Under the pieces are notes generated by a model. That model ran no database searches. It saw only the letters and a program-made list of their open reading frames with translations, and was not told the DNA's origin. Shown in pieces: positions 31,189 through 39,462 of a stretch of 64,000 bases of DNA. The DNA is from an uncultured Paracoccaceae bacterium (GTDB taxonomy: Bacteria > Pseudomonadota > Alphaproteobacteria > Rhodobacterales > Rhodobacteraceae): the NCBI GenBank assembly GCA_947494445.1, contig CANLVD010000013.1, positions 1 through 64,000 on the forward strand. The letters are read 5' to 3'. A program made the position numbers and the translations under genes. Position 1 is the first letter of the stretch; every line of letters starts with the position of its first letter.

Positions 31189-32606
31189 AGCCGATCTCCC
31201 AGCAAGAATTCCGCTGCCCGGTCAAGGCGGATGTGCGGCGGGCCGTCTCCGGGCTTGAGCGTCAGATGCGGTGGCGCAAAACGCATGACCGAGAAGTCCC
31301 GGTCCAGCCAGGTCTCGGCCCCTTTGCGCGCGGGGCTGAGCAGATGCGTGGGATCGCCGGGCAGATCACCCGCATACATCGCCGCTTCCTTGCCTGTGTC
31401 CAGAAGGCGGCCCTGCACGCAATCCAGCGGTTTGCCCTCATGGGTCACGCTCTGCTCGATGGTGGCGCGCAGCGCTGCAATGGACAGGGCCATGGTCTCG
31501 GCCCCTTTGAATTGTGCACGTGCCTGCGCATCTGCCACCAGCGCTTCGGTCAGGGCGGTCAGTTGCCCGTGCTGGCTGTGATGCAGGTGATCGGCCTTGG
31601 TCGCCGCAAACAGGATCCGGTCGATGCGCTTGCCCAGAATGGGGCTGAGCCAGGAATTCTGACCGGGCCGAAACGTGCCGAGAATTTCCGCCAGAACCGA
31701 GCGCAGATCCTCGACCGCTCGCGGTCCTGCGTTGATCGCGCCCAACACATCAACCAGCACGATCTGACGATCCAGACGGGCAAAGTGGTCGCGAAAGAAC
31801 GGCTTCACGACGATGCGCTTGTAGGCCTCGAACCGGCGCTCGAAGGCTGCGTGAAGTGCACCGGGTTTGCGCCCCTGCGCAGGTGGCAGCGGGGCAAAGG
31901 TCAGGGCCGGAGAACCGTCCAGATCACCGGGCATCAGAAAACGGCCGGGCGTACAGTCGGAATAGCCTGCCGCCCGCGCAGCTTTGAGGTATGTTGTGAA
32001 ACTTGCCGCAAGGCCGCGCGCAGCAGTCTCGTCAAGCTTTGCGTCAAGGTCAGCCTCGGTCAAGGCGCTGAGCCAGTCCAGCGACTGTTCCCGCCGGGTC
32101 TCTGCCTTTGCAAGTGCGGTGGCGGACCAGTCTGCATAGCTGAGATCCAGCAAGGCCAGATCCAGCAGCCATTCACCGGGGTAATCGACAATGTCCAGAT
32201 GCACCGTCTTGGGCCCGGTCAGACCCGAGAGCAGACCCGAGGGCTGAACCCGCAAGGACAGACGCAGTTGCGAGATCGAGCGGGTGCTGTCGGGCCAATG
32301 GGGTGTCGTGCCGGTCAAAGCACCAAAATGATCCTCATAGGCAAACCGTGCAACGCTGTCGTCAGGCTGGGGTTGCAGGAAAGCCTGCGTCAGCCGCCCG
32401 TCGCTTGCCGCGATCAGTTGCGGCATCCGGCCCCGGTTGATCAGATTGGCCACCAGCGATGTGATGAAAACCGTCTTGCCCGCGCGCGACAGACCGGTCA
32501 CGCCAAGCCGGATCACCGGCTCGAACAACAGTTCCTCAATTCCGTTCTGGGCCTCTTCCAGGCGGCGGGACACGCCATCGGCGACATCTCCCAAAATCGT
32601 AAACAT
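31185..32606 (-). CDS. ycjX: YcjX-like P-loop ATPase/GTPase (DUF463)
   Basis: A 473-residue protein. The P-loop is GLSRAGKTVFITSL (residues 38-51), and the conserved block HLDIVDYPGEWLLDLALL carries the Walker B/G3-like DYPGEW of the YcjX family. The frame is open upstream, but MFTILGDVADGVSRRLEEAQ is the family start at 32606. Its cellular role is not established; partnership with the membrane protein YcjF two genes downstream is conserved. It is the first gene of the operon and diverges from truA with 101 nt between starts. Confidence 0.85.
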   Translation of the reverse strand: MFTILGDVADGVSRRLEEAQNGIEELLFEPVIRLGVTGLSRAGKTVFITSLVANLINRGRMPQLIAASDGRLTQAFLQPQPDDSVARFAYEDHFGALTGTTPHWPDSTRSISQLRLSLRVQPSGLLSGLTGPKTVHLDIVDYPGEWLLDLALLDLSYADWSATALAKAETRREQSLDWLSALTEADLDAKLDETAARGLAASFTTYLKAARAAGYSDCTPGRFLMPGDLDGSPALTFAPLPPAQGRKPGALHAAFERRFEAYKRIVVKPFFRDHFARLDRQIVLVDVLGAINAGPRAVEDLRSVLAEILGTFRPGQNSWLSPILGKRIDRILFAATKADHLHHSQHGQLTALTEALVADAQARAQFKGAETMALSIAALRATIEQSVTHEGKPLDCVQGRLLDTGKEAAMYAGDLPGDPTHLLSPARKGAETWLDRDFSVMRFAPPHLTLKPGDGPPHIRLDRAAEFLLGDRL

Positions 32607-32707
32607 CTTGCACGGGCCTTTTTCGGTTCGCCTCAAGATATAGGCAGGCTGCGGGTCCCTGAACAGACCCTTGGCAAAAAGCCCGGCAGGAGATATGGCC
32701 TCGGACC

Positions 32708-33481
32708 ATGCCCAGATATGCCTTTGAAATCGAATATGACGGCACGCCGTTTCGCGGCTGGCAACGGCAGACGGACCTGCCCAGCGTACAGGGAGCGCTG
32801 GAGGAAGCGCTGTCAAAGCTGGAACCTGATCTGTTGAGCACGGTTGCAGCCGGGCGGACTGATGCGGGCGTGCATGCCATGGCGCAGGTTGTGCATGTGG
32901 ATATGGCCCGCGACTGGGAACCGTACCGGTTGATGGAGGCGCTGAATTACCACCTCAAACCCGATCCGGTGGCTGTTTTGCGCTGCGCGCGGGTCGCATC
33001 AGAATTCTCGGCCCGCTTCGACGCGACAGAACGGCACTATCTGTTTCGTCTGGTCAGCCGCCGGGCGCCAATGGCGCTGGAGGCCAACCGTGTATGGCGG
33101 ATCGGGCATGGGCTGGACGCTGATGCGATGCGCGCAGGTGCCGCGCATCTGATCGGGCGTCACGATTTCACGACCTTCCGGTCCACCATGTGTCAGGCCA
33201 AATCGCCGGTGCGCACACTGGACAGTCTGAAGATCGAGGTGCGCGACATCCCTGCGGGGACAGAGTATCGCTTTACCTTGCGCGCCCGCAGTTTTCTGCA
33301 CAATCAGGTGCGCAGCTTTGTCGGCACACTTGAGCGTGTGGGCGCAGGCAACTGGCATCCCGACCGGGTGGCGGAGGCGCTGGACGCGCGTGACCGGGCA
33401 GCCTGTGGGCCGGTCTGCCCGCCATCAGGGCTCTATCTGGCAGCGGTGCACTACCCTCAAAAAGTCTTCGCTGACCGCTGA
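32708..33481 (+). CDS. truA: tRNA pseudouridine(38-40) synthase
   Basis: A 257-residue enzyme starting [20 protein letters not shown] with the catalytic aspartate Asp52 in [11 protein letters not shown]. Later blocks ([16 protein letters not shown] and [17 protein letters not shown]) are typical. It isomerises uridines 38-40 in the anticodon stem-loop of many tRNAs. Length is normal. It stands alone, divergent from ycjX, and is followed by copy B of the dispersed intergenic element. Confidence 0.96.
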   Translation: MPRYAFEIEYDGTPFRGWQRQTDLPSVQGALEEALSKLEPDLLSTVAAGRTDAGVHAMAQVVHVDMARDWEPYRLMEALNYHLKPDPVAVLRCARVASEFSARFDATERHYLFRLVSRRAPMALEANRVWRIGHGLDADAMRAGAAHLIGRHDFTTFRSTMCQAKSPVRTLDSLKIEVRDIPAGTEYRFTLRARSFLHNQVRSFVGTLERVGAGNWHPDRVAEALDARDRAACGPVCPPSGLYLAAVHYPQKVFADR

Positions 33482-33489
33482 TAGCGTAT

Positions 33490-33521
33490 GCCTCCGGCGG
33501 GAGTATTTGAGGATAGTCGAA
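33490..33521 (+). repeat. Dispersed intergenic element, copy B
   Basis: Reads GCCTCCGGCGGGAGTATTT followed by a diverged tail (GAGGATAGTCGAAAG). It starts 9 nt after the truA stop codon, in the direction of truA. A small CGC-TGATA-GCG hairpin overlaps the stop codon just before it. Confidence 0.7.
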
Positions 33522-33697
33522 AGAGGGATTGCAACCGGCACAAGCCATCAACTGCCTAAAGAAATGGCAACAGGTGTCGGTTTCAGACCATTTGACTGTA
33601 CAGTTCTGCGGCAGGTTTCATGAGAATGAAATTTCTTGACTCCTCGGCAAGGGATTTCGCAGCTTGCTGCGTCAGGTTTGAAAACAGGGAGAAAACC

Positions 33698-34705
33698 GTG
33701 ATTAAATCACTTGCACTTGCTACCGCCGGTCTGGCTCTGGCTGTCAGCGGCGCCGTCGCGCAAACCAAGGTGCCTTTTGCGCTGGACTGGAAATTCGAAG
33801 GGCCATCGGCTGCCTATTTTGCCGCCATCGACAACGGGCATTTTGCCAACGAAGGTCTGGATGTCGAGGTCTCGGCCGGGTCGGGCTCGCTTGATGCGAT
33901 CCCCAAAGTGGCGACAGGCGCTTTCCCGATCGGGTTTGCCGACATCAATTCGCTGGTCAAGTTTCTCGACCAGAACCCGGGCGCGCCGGTGATTGCCGCG
34001 ATGATGGTTTACGACAAGCCGCCCTTTGCGGTCGTGGGTCGTGTGAGCCAGGGCGTGAGCACACCGGGTGATCTGGAAGGTAAGGTTCTGGGTGCACCGC
34101 CACCAGATGGGGCCTGGGCACAGTTCCCGGCTTTTGCCTCGGCCAATGGTCTGGATGTCTCGAAAATCACGGTGGAGCCCGTGGGCTTCCCGACCCGTGA
34201 GCCGATGCTGGCTGAGGGCAAGGTCGATGCAATTACCGGCTTTTCCTTCTCGTCCTATCTGAACCTTGTGCGTCTTGGCGTGCCGGAAGAAGATATCTCG
34301 GTCATCTTGATGGCGGACAATGGGCTGAGCCTTTACGGCAACGCGATCATCGTGAACACCGAATTTGCAGCGGCCAATGCAGACACGGTCACTGGCTTTT
34401 TGCGCGCCGTAGCAATGGGTTGGAAGGATGTGATTGCCGATCCCGATGCAGGTGCCGCAATGGTGACCAAGCGCAATCCGGCCGCTGATACAGCGCTTGA
34501 GGCCCGCCGTCTGAAGCTGGCGATCGTTGCCAATGTGGTGACCGACTACACCATGGCCAATGGCATGGGGGGTGTGGACGCCGACCGCATGGCCGCATCC
34601 ATCGAGCAATTGGCCGAGAACTATGAGTTCCAGAACACGCCCGATGCGAGCCTGTATTTCACGGATGCCTATCTGCCGACCGATGGCAGCTTGATGCTGA
34701 AGTAA
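33698..34705 (+). CDS. ABC transporter substrate-binding protein, SsuA/THI5 (NMT1) type
   Basis: A 335-residue periplasmic protein. The GTG at 33698, preceded by GGGAG, gives a clean signal peptide (IKSLALATAGLALAVSGAVA). The mature part reads KVPFALDWKFEGPSAAYFAA, DNGHFANEGLDVEVSAG and ATGAFPIGFADINSLVKF, the NMT1/THI5-like fold that binds pyrimidine thiamine precursors, sulfonates, nitrate or riboflavin in different members. No thiamine riboswitch motif is visible upstream, so the ligand is open. It heads a three-gene importer with the ATPase and permease that follow. Confidence 0.85.
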   Translation: MIKSLALATAGLALAVSGAVAQTKVPFALDWKFEGPSAAYFAAIDNGHFANEGLDVEVSAGSGSLDAIPKVATGAFPIGFADINSLVKFLDQNPGAPVIAAMMVYDKPPFAVVGRVSQGVSTPGDLEGKVLGAPPPDGAWAQFPAFASANGLDVSKITVEPVGFPTREPMLAEGKVDAITGFSFSSYLNLVRLGVPEEDISVILMADNGLSLYGNAIIVNTEFAAANADTVTGFLRAVAMGWKDVIADPDAGAAMVTKRNPAADTALEARRLKLAIVANVVTDYTMANGMGGVDADRMAASIEQLAENYEFQNTPDASLYFTDAYLPTDGSLMLK

Positions 34706-34723
34706 GGATAGGGGATGCTGAAC

Positions 34724-34756
34724 ACGGCCTCTGCCCTCGCGCGGGGGCCGTTTTTT
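34724..34756 (+). terminator. Internal terminator/attenuator between binding protein and ATPase genes
   Basis: ACGGCC (34724-34729) pairs with GGCCGT (34746-34751) around an inner CCC/GGG stem, followed by six T (34751-34756). It lies 18 nt after the binding-protein stop and 15 nt before the ATPase start. It would reduce transcription of the membrane components relative to the binding protein. Confidence 0.75.
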
Positions 34757-34771
34757 GCGAGTGGAGCGTGG

Positions 34772-35557
34772 ATGACCGAGAGCCTGATCGATATTGCCCA
34801 TGTAACCCATGCCTATCAGACCGAGACCGGCTCGGTTCCGGTGCTCAACGATCTGACGCTGAGCTGTGCCGAGGGTACGTTCACGGCTGTGGTCGGCCCG
34901 TCGGGCTGTGGGAAATCCACGCTGACGCGGCTGATTGCGGGGTTGATGATCCCTGATGAAGGCGTGGTTTCCCTGCATGGGGAACGGGTGACCAGCCCAC
35001 GGTCAACGGTTGGGATGGCGTTTCAGAATCCTGTGCTGCTGGAATGGCGGACGATATTGGACAATGTCCTGCTGCCCCTTGAAATCGTGCCCAACGCGTT
35101 GTCGCGCAAGGACCGTGAGGCGCGTGCGATGGACCTGCTGAAGCTGGTCGGGCTGGAGGGGTTTGAGAGCAAGCGCCCGTCCGAGTTGTCGGGCGGGATG
35201 CGTCAGCGTGCCTCGCTCTGCCGGGCGATTGTGCACCGGCCCGAAGTGCTGATCCTTGACGAGCCTTTCGGCGCACTGGATGCATTTACCCGCGAGGATC
35301 TGTGGCAGACCATGCACAACCTGCGCGCTGAAGAAAGTTTCACCTGCCTGTTGATCACCCATGATCTGCGCGAAAGCGTATTTCTGGCCGATCAGGTGAT
35401 CGTGTTGTCGGGCCGCCCGGCGACCGTGCAATACACGCTGGACAATCCGATGAGCGGACCCCGCTCGCTTGATGAATTGTATACGCCCGAGGCAGCCGAG
35501 AAACTGGCGATCCTGCGCCATGAAATTCAGGTGGCCCAGGGCCGGGAGGTGGCATGA
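34772..35557 (+). CDS. ABC transporter ATP-binding protein (nitrate/sulfonate/THI5-type importer)
   Basis: A 261-residue ATPase with Walker A GPSGCGKSTL near residue 42, signature LSGGMRQRASLCRA, Walker B VLILDEPFGALDA and the switch histidine in LLITHDLRE. It drives the importer formed with the upstream binding protein and downstream permease. The frame extends 19 codons upstream across the terminator hairpin, so I prefer the ATG at 34772. The stop overlaps the permease start by 4 nt (ATGA). Confidence 0.9.
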   Translation: MTESLIDIAHVTHAYQTETGSVPVLNDLTLSCAEGTFTAVVGPSGCGKSTLTRLIAGLMIPDEGVVSLHGERVTSPRSTVGMAFQNPVLLEWRTILDNVLLPLEIVPNALSRKDREARAMDLLKLVGLEGFESKRPSELSGGMRQRASLCRAIVHRPEVLILDEPFGALDAFTREDLWQTMHNLRAEESFTCLLITHDLRESVFLADQVIVLSGRPATVQYTLDNPMSGPRSLDELYTPEAAEKLAILRHEIQVAQGREVA

Positions 35558-36321
35558 TGCGGAGCTTGCGCAAGATCTGGCCACCGCTGGCAGCCATCCT
35601 CGTTTTTCTGGTGTTCTGGGAATGGCTCGTCTGGGTCAATGGCTGGCCGAATTACAAGATGGCCTCACCGTCCGACATCTGGCCTGCGTTCTGGAAATTT
35701 CGCTGGCTGTTTCTGGAATATGGCTGGCAGACCTTGTGGCGCACGGTTGTGGGCCTCTTGCTGGCGGTGGTCGTTGGGGCTGGCATCGGCATGATCATGG
35801 GGTTTTCGAAGACCATGCGCGATGCGCTTTACCCGCTCTTAGTGGGGTTCAACGCAATCCCAAAGGCGACGGTCGTGCCGGTGATCGCACTGATGTTTGT
35901 CGGTGCCCATGATTTCAACACGATCCTGATCGCGTTCATGATTTCGTTCTTCCCCATTGCTGTTTCGATCTCCATCGGGCTGAGCACACTTGAGCCGGAG
36001 TATCGCGACATCCTGCGCTCACTGGGAGCGTCGAACTTCACAATCTTCCGCAAAATCGCGCTGCCCAAGACCCTGCCGGAGTTCTTTGGCGCGCTGAAAG
36101 TATCGGTCACGCTGGCCTTTATCGGCACGAACCTGATGGAGATTGTGGAGCCCCATGGCCGTGGGCTGGGACACCTGTTTGATAGTGGCAAGATCTCGGC
36201 GGATTACCCGCTGATGTTTGCGGTGCTGATCGCGCTGGCGGTGCTGGGGATCGTGCTGTTCTACGTGGTCGTGGTGCTGGAACGGATCTTTGCGGGCTGG
36301 GCTGAACGGCAAGAGACGTGA
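35554..36321 (+). CDS. ABC transporter permease (nitrate/sulfonate/THI5-type importer)
   Basis: A 255-residue inner-membrane protein of the SsuC/TauC class with about six helices; the EAA-type loop reads YRDILRSLGASNFTIFRKIA followed by LPKTLPEFFGALKVS. ATG codons at 35554 and 35557 are both possible; the first overlaps the ATPase stop. It completes the importer operon begun at 33698. A hairpin (GGACCGG 36341-36347 with CCGGTCC 36364-36370) follows the stop without a T-run. Confidence 0.88.
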   Translation: MMRSLRKIWPPLAAILVFLVFWEWLVWVNGWPNYKMASPSDIWPAFWKFRWLFLEYGWQTLWRTVVGLLLAVVVGAGIGMIMGFSKTMRDALYPLLVGFNAIPKATVVPVIALMFVGAHDFNTILIAFMISFFPIAVSISIGLSTLEPEYRDILRSLGASNFTIFRKIALPKTLPEFFGALKVSVTLAFIGTNLMEIVEPHGRGLGHLFDSGKISADYPLMFAVLIALAVLGIVLFYVVVVLERIFAGWAERQET

Positions 36322-36430
36322 GATTTTGAGTTGCGTCGTCGGACCGGAGTCAAGCCGAAGGCGCCGGTCCAACACCTGACCGTCCCGGCGGTCTGGTGCA
36401 GGACCGGCTTTAGTCACACAAACTCCAAAG

Positions 36431-36457
36431 AAAAAACACCCCGGTCAGACCGGGGTG
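36431..36457 (-). terminator. Rho-independent terminator of the secreted-protein gene
   Basis: On the minus strand CACCCCGGT pairs perfectly with ACCGGGGTG around CTG, followed by TTTTTT. It starts 24 nt beyond the stop codon of the gene at 36481-37488 and ends its transcript; on the plus strand it has no T-run. Confidence 0.88.
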
Positions 36458-36480
36458 CTGAAGTTGGGCAGGGTGGTTGA

Positions 36481-37488
36481 TTATTTGAACAGTTTGACCG
36501 TGGGTTTCTTGCCAGTTGAGAACCCACTCGGCGCTTGACCGACACAGGACATGGAGTAGATGCCCTTGTTGGACGTAAAGCTCGGGCCTTTGCCTTTCAT
36601 CCAGAACGCGCCAATCTCGGGGCCGTTTGGATTGTTGGGCACGTTCCATTCCTTGGTCACAACGGCGATTTTATTCGCTTTGGTTTTGACCGAATAGACC
36701 GGGCTTTTCTGGCCGGAACCGTGGACATACTGGTACTTGATCGTCGCATTGGCCTGATTGGTGCTGATGGCCGTGGTCAGACGAACCGCACATTTGCCGT
36801 TGGGCAGAGCAATTTCCTTGAGCTGCATGGTCGATTTCAGAACCTTTGGTGCAGGCGTTGTGCGCTGTGGCTCGGGCTTGGTCCGTTGAGGGTCCGATCT
36901 GGAGCAGCGCACCATCAGTTTCTTGGTGGGCTGAACTTCCCAGACCTTGTCCTTGTTGCCGACGCCGACGGTCGTGTAGTTGTAGTTCAGGCGTACATTG
37001 AACTTGACCGAGCGGTTGACGTTGAAGATCTGGCCATAGGACAAACCGCCCTTTTTCAGATCAGCTGCCAGCCGCATGCATTGGGCCACGGCCATGCCTT
37101 CGAACTTGGCAGCCGGAATGGTGAAGTTGAGGTTCTTGCCAACTTCGCGAGGGCGCTGGCCAACCCCATAGGACTTGCTGATCTTGAACGCGCCAAGACC
37201 GGGAACGGAAGTGGGCTGGCCGTAATCCATTTTCACAGATGGCTGTGCCGTCCAGTTTTTCACACGACGTACGCCACCGGGCATGATGTTCATGCGGGCC
37301 GTCATCTTGACGTTGCCGCCTGTGGACATGTGGGTATAGGCCTTGCCGTCGCTTTTCACGACCAGCCAGTCAGGATTGACGGTCTTGATCCAGCCGGATG
37401 AGAAATCCTCGGCCTGTGCAGAAAGGCTGGTTGCCAGCGCCAGAACGGTGCCGATTGCGGTAACTTTGAATGGGGTGCGGAATGTCAT
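36481..37488 (-). CDS. Secreted protein of unknown function, two domains joined by a proline-rich linker
   Basis: A 335-residue protein I do not recognise. It has a signal peptide (MTFRTPFKVTAIGTVLALAT, cleavage near AQA at 26). The first domain (about 27-205) is basic and rich in beta-type alternation, with cysteines in AQCMRL and MVRCSRS. A linker with repeated DPQRTKPEPQRTTPAP (about 204-221) leads to a second domain with NGKCAVRLTT and YSMSCVG, whose cysteines could pair. An AAAGGA ribosome binding site and its own terminator indicate a monocistronic, well-expressed gene. Probably periplasmic or surface-located. Confidence 0.75.
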   Translation of the reverse strand: MTFRTPFKVTAIGTVLALATSLSAQAEDFSSGWIKTVNPDWLVVKSDGKAYTHMSTGGNVKMTARMNIMPGGVRRVKNWTAQPSVKMDYGQPTSVPGLGAFKISKSYGVGQRPREVGKNLNFTIPAAKFEGMAVAQCMRLAADLKKGGLSYGQIFNVNRSVKFNVRLNYNYTTVGVGNKDKVWEVQPTKKLMVRCSRSDPQRTKPEPQRTTPAPKVLKSTMQLKEIALPNGKCAVRLTTAISTNQANATIKYQYVHGSGQKSPVYSVKTKANKIAVVTKEWNVPNNPNGPEIGAFWMKGKGPSFTSNKGIYSMSCVGQAPSGFSTGKKPTVKLFK

Positions 37489-37654
37489 CTTGTTTGTCCT
37501 TTGGGTCTACTTGTTAAATTCGGCTGTAGGTCGCGGGACCACAGGGGAGGGTTCAAAGTTTTTCTGATTTTTTTCTGTGCGCTGAAAAAGGAACTGTTTG
37601 CCAAGGGGCAGGCGACGTTTTAGCGTGAAGTTGAAGCAAAGGATTATTGTGGTG

Positions 37655-37763
37655 CTTTTGACCAAATCAGTGGTGGTGGTGCGCAGGCGCGTGGTCCGGT
37701 AGGGAAGCTCTCCCCATCGGTTCGACCCAGCGCCCCCGGACAGCCTCCGGGGGATTTTTTTTG
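37655..37763 (+). ncRNA. Structured leader with terminator before the MFS exporter, or independent small RNA
   Basis: A hairpin (CCGGT 37696-37700, GGGA 37702-37705, with TCCC and ATCGG at 37711-37720) is followed by a textbook terminator: CCCCCGGA (37733-37740) with TCCGGGGG (37746-37753), then A and eight T ending at 37762. The exporter's AAGGA ribosome binding site begins 5 nt later. GTCCGG (37694-37699) is complementary to CCGGAC (37736-37741), so an alternative antiterminator pairing is possible. A weak promoter candidate is TTTAGC, 17 nt, GATTAT (about 37619-37647). Confidence 0.5.
37733..37762 (+). terminator. Rho-independent terminator immediately before an MFS gene
   Basis: A perfect 8-bp GC-rich stem, 5-nt loop and eight-T tail on the plus strand, ending 17 nt before the ATG of the downstream exporter gene. 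No plus-strand protein gene ends upstream of it (the previous plus-strand stop is at 36321), so it must end a non-coding transcript or attenuate the exporter. Confidence 0.88.
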
Positions 37764-37778
37764 CTCAAGGACAACGCA

Positions 37779-38963
37779 ATGCCCCGCTCACCATCACCAC
37801 CCGGTTTGACCACACTGGTTTTGCTGACCGCAACGTCGGTGCTGGCGCTGAATATGTTTCTGCCCTCGCTGGTCTCAATAGCTGAAGAGTTTCAGGCAGA
37901 TTACGCCGTGGTGAGCTTGTCGGTGGCGGGCTATCTGGCGGTCACTGCCGTGGTCAATCTGATCGCAGGACCAGTGTCGGACCGTTTGGGACGGCGACCT
38001 GTGGTGCTGGCAGTCCTGGTGCTGTTCGCCCTGGCCTCACTTGGTTGTGCGCTGGCAGGCAACGTCTGGGTGTTTCTGGGGTTCCGGCTTTTGATGGCCG
38101 GTGTTGCCTCGGGCGCAGTGGTGGCCATGGCGATTGTGCGCGATACACGGACACGCCAGGAGGCGGCTGCCATGATCGGCTATATCTCCATGGCAATGGC
38201 TGTTGCGCCCATGCTGGGGCCGATGCTGGGTGGGGTTCTGGACACGGCTTTCGGATGGCGCGCGAATTTCTGGCTTTATGCAGGTCTTGGCGTCGGTCTG
38301 CTGGCGCTGTGCTGGGTTGATCTGGGTGAGACTCAAGCGGAGCGGTCTGAAGCCCCTGCCCCCTTGCGCCGCAATCTGGCGACCATCGCGAAACTGCCGG
38401 TCTTCTGGGCCTATGCGATTTGCACCGCAGCCTCGACCGGGGCGTTTTTTGTCTTTCTGGCAGGCGCTCCGCTGGTTGCGGTAGCGACTTTCGGTCTGGA
38501 CAGCGACATCCTTGGCATGATCATCGGCAGCATCACGGCGGGCTTCATGCTGGGCAGCTTTCTGTCAGGCAGGATCGCGCCAAAAGTTCATCTCACGACC
38601 CTGATGCTGGTTGGGCGTACTGTGGCCTGTCTTGGTCTGTCGGCAGGGCTGGTCCTGCTGATCTCTGGCGTTCTGTCGCCTTTGACGTTCTTTGGCAGCA
38701 CCATTTTCGTGGGGCTTGGCAACGGTCTGACCATGCCCAGTAGTAACGCAGGTGCGATGTCGGTGGCGCCCGGGCTGACCGGCAGTGCTGCGGGGTTGAA
38801 CGCATCCGTGAATGTGGCAACCGGCGCGGCACTGACCAGCCTGACCGGCGTGATCCTGACCCAGAGCCATGGTCCCTATCAGTTGCTCGGCCTGATGCTC
38901 GCCACGTCCTTTGTCGGCCTGCTTGCTGCTCTCATGGCCCGGCATCTGGACAAGACAGCGTGA
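37779..38963 (+). CDS. Bcr/CflA-type MFS multidrug exporter
   Basis: A 394-residue inner-membrane protein with about 12 hydrophobic helices. The MFS motif A is PVSDRLGRRPVVLAV near residue 68 and motif C-like sequence lies in the fifth helix (YISMAMAVAPMLGPMLGG), the drug/proton antiporter pattern of Bcr/CflA. Substrates are unknown. The start is the ATG at 37779 with AAGGA upstream; a TTG six codons earlier overlaps the terminator tail and is unlikely. The structured leader with terminator suggests control by attenuation. Confidence 0.88.
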   Translation: MPRSPSPPGLTTLVLLTATSVLALNMFLPSLVSIAEEFQADYAVVSLSVAGYLAVTAVVNLIAGPVSDRLGRRPVVLAVLVLFALASLGCALAGNVWVFLGFRLLMAGVASGAVVAMAIVRDTRTRQEAAAMIGYISMAMAVAPMLGPMLGGVLDTAFGWRANFWLYAGLGVGLLALCWVDLGETQAERSEAPAPLRRNLATIAKLPVFWAYAICTAASTGAFFVFLAGAPLVAVATFGLDSDILGMIIGSITAGFMLGSFLSGRIAPKVHLTTLMLVGRTVACLGLSAGLVLLISGVLSPLTFFGSTIFVGLGNGLTMPSSNAGAMSVAPGLTGSAAGLNASVNVATGAALTSLTGVILTQSHGPYQLLGLMLATSFVGLLAALMARHLDKTA

Positions 38964-39043
38964 CATCTGTCCCCCTTTTCAATCCCGGTGGAAAGGCATA
39001 AGTCTTGGGGCGACGCAGACACATTCCGCCAAGGAGCCGCCCG

Positions 39044-39409
39044 ATGACAGATGCATCCCACGACCTGATCAAGCAGGACATCACAGACAATGACGTCGTG
39101 CTGTTCATGAAAGGCACCTCAAGCATGCCGCAATGCGGGTTTTCCTCGCGGGTGGCGGGCGTGCTGAACTACATGGGCGTGGCCTACAAGGACGTGAATG
39201 TTTTGGCTGATGAAGGCGTGCGCGAAGGCATCAAGTCCTTTTCGGACTGGCCGACCATCCCTCAGCTTTACGTGAAAGGCGAATTCGTCGGCGGCTGCGA
39301 CATCATCACCGAGATGACCTTGTCGGGTGAACTGGACACGCTTTTTGCCGAAAATGGCGTGAGCTTCGACAAAGACGCCGCCGACAAGATCCGCGAAGCG
39401 AACGGCTGA
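39044..39409 (+). CDS. grxD: Monothiol glutaredoxin Grx4
   Basis: A 121-residue protein starting [20 protein letters not shown] with the CGFS active site (Cys31) in [17 protein letters not shown] and the glutathione-binding block [20 protein letters not shown]. Such glutaredoxins carry or transfer [2Fe-2S] clusters, usually with a BolA partner. I chose the ATG at 39044, preceded by AAGGAG, rather than an upstream in-frame start. A palindrome follows, shared with the convergent zapA gene. Confidence 0.95.
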   Translation: MTDASHDLIKQDITDNDVVLFMKGTSSMPQCGFSSRVAGVLNYMGVAYKDVNVLADEGVREGIKSFSDWPTIPQLYVKGEFVGGCDIITEMTLSGELDTLFAENGVSFDKDAADKIREANG

Positions 39410-39433
39410 GCGGAAGAATTGGCTGGATTGATG

Positions 39434-39457
39434 GTTTGCGCCCTGCAGGGCGCAAAC
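39434..39457. terminator. Palindromic hairpin between grxD and zapA
   Basis: A 24-nt perfect palindrome: GTTTGCGCCCTG followed directly by its reverse complement CAGGGCGCAAAC. It lies between the convergent ends of grxD (39409) and zapA (39463) and probably ends or protects both messages. No clear T-run on either strand. Confidence 0.55.
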
Positions 39458-39462
39458 TCTGG

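Noticed and set aside
31101-32837. A 578-codon plus-strand open frame opposite ycjX
   Set aside because: ycjX on the other strand has a P-loop and family motifs; this frame is its complement.
33481-33698. Thiamine pyrophosphate riboswitch upstream of the THI5-type binding protein
   Set aside because: The hallmark CTGAGA and downstream conserved blocks are absent; the gap holds repeat copy B and no THI-box pattern.
37711-37735. A T-loop-like GGTTCGACCC sequence suggesting a tRNA
   Set aside because: The flanking bases do not form a 5-bp T-stem and no cloverleaf or acceptor stem can be built around it; it is part of the leader hairpin region.
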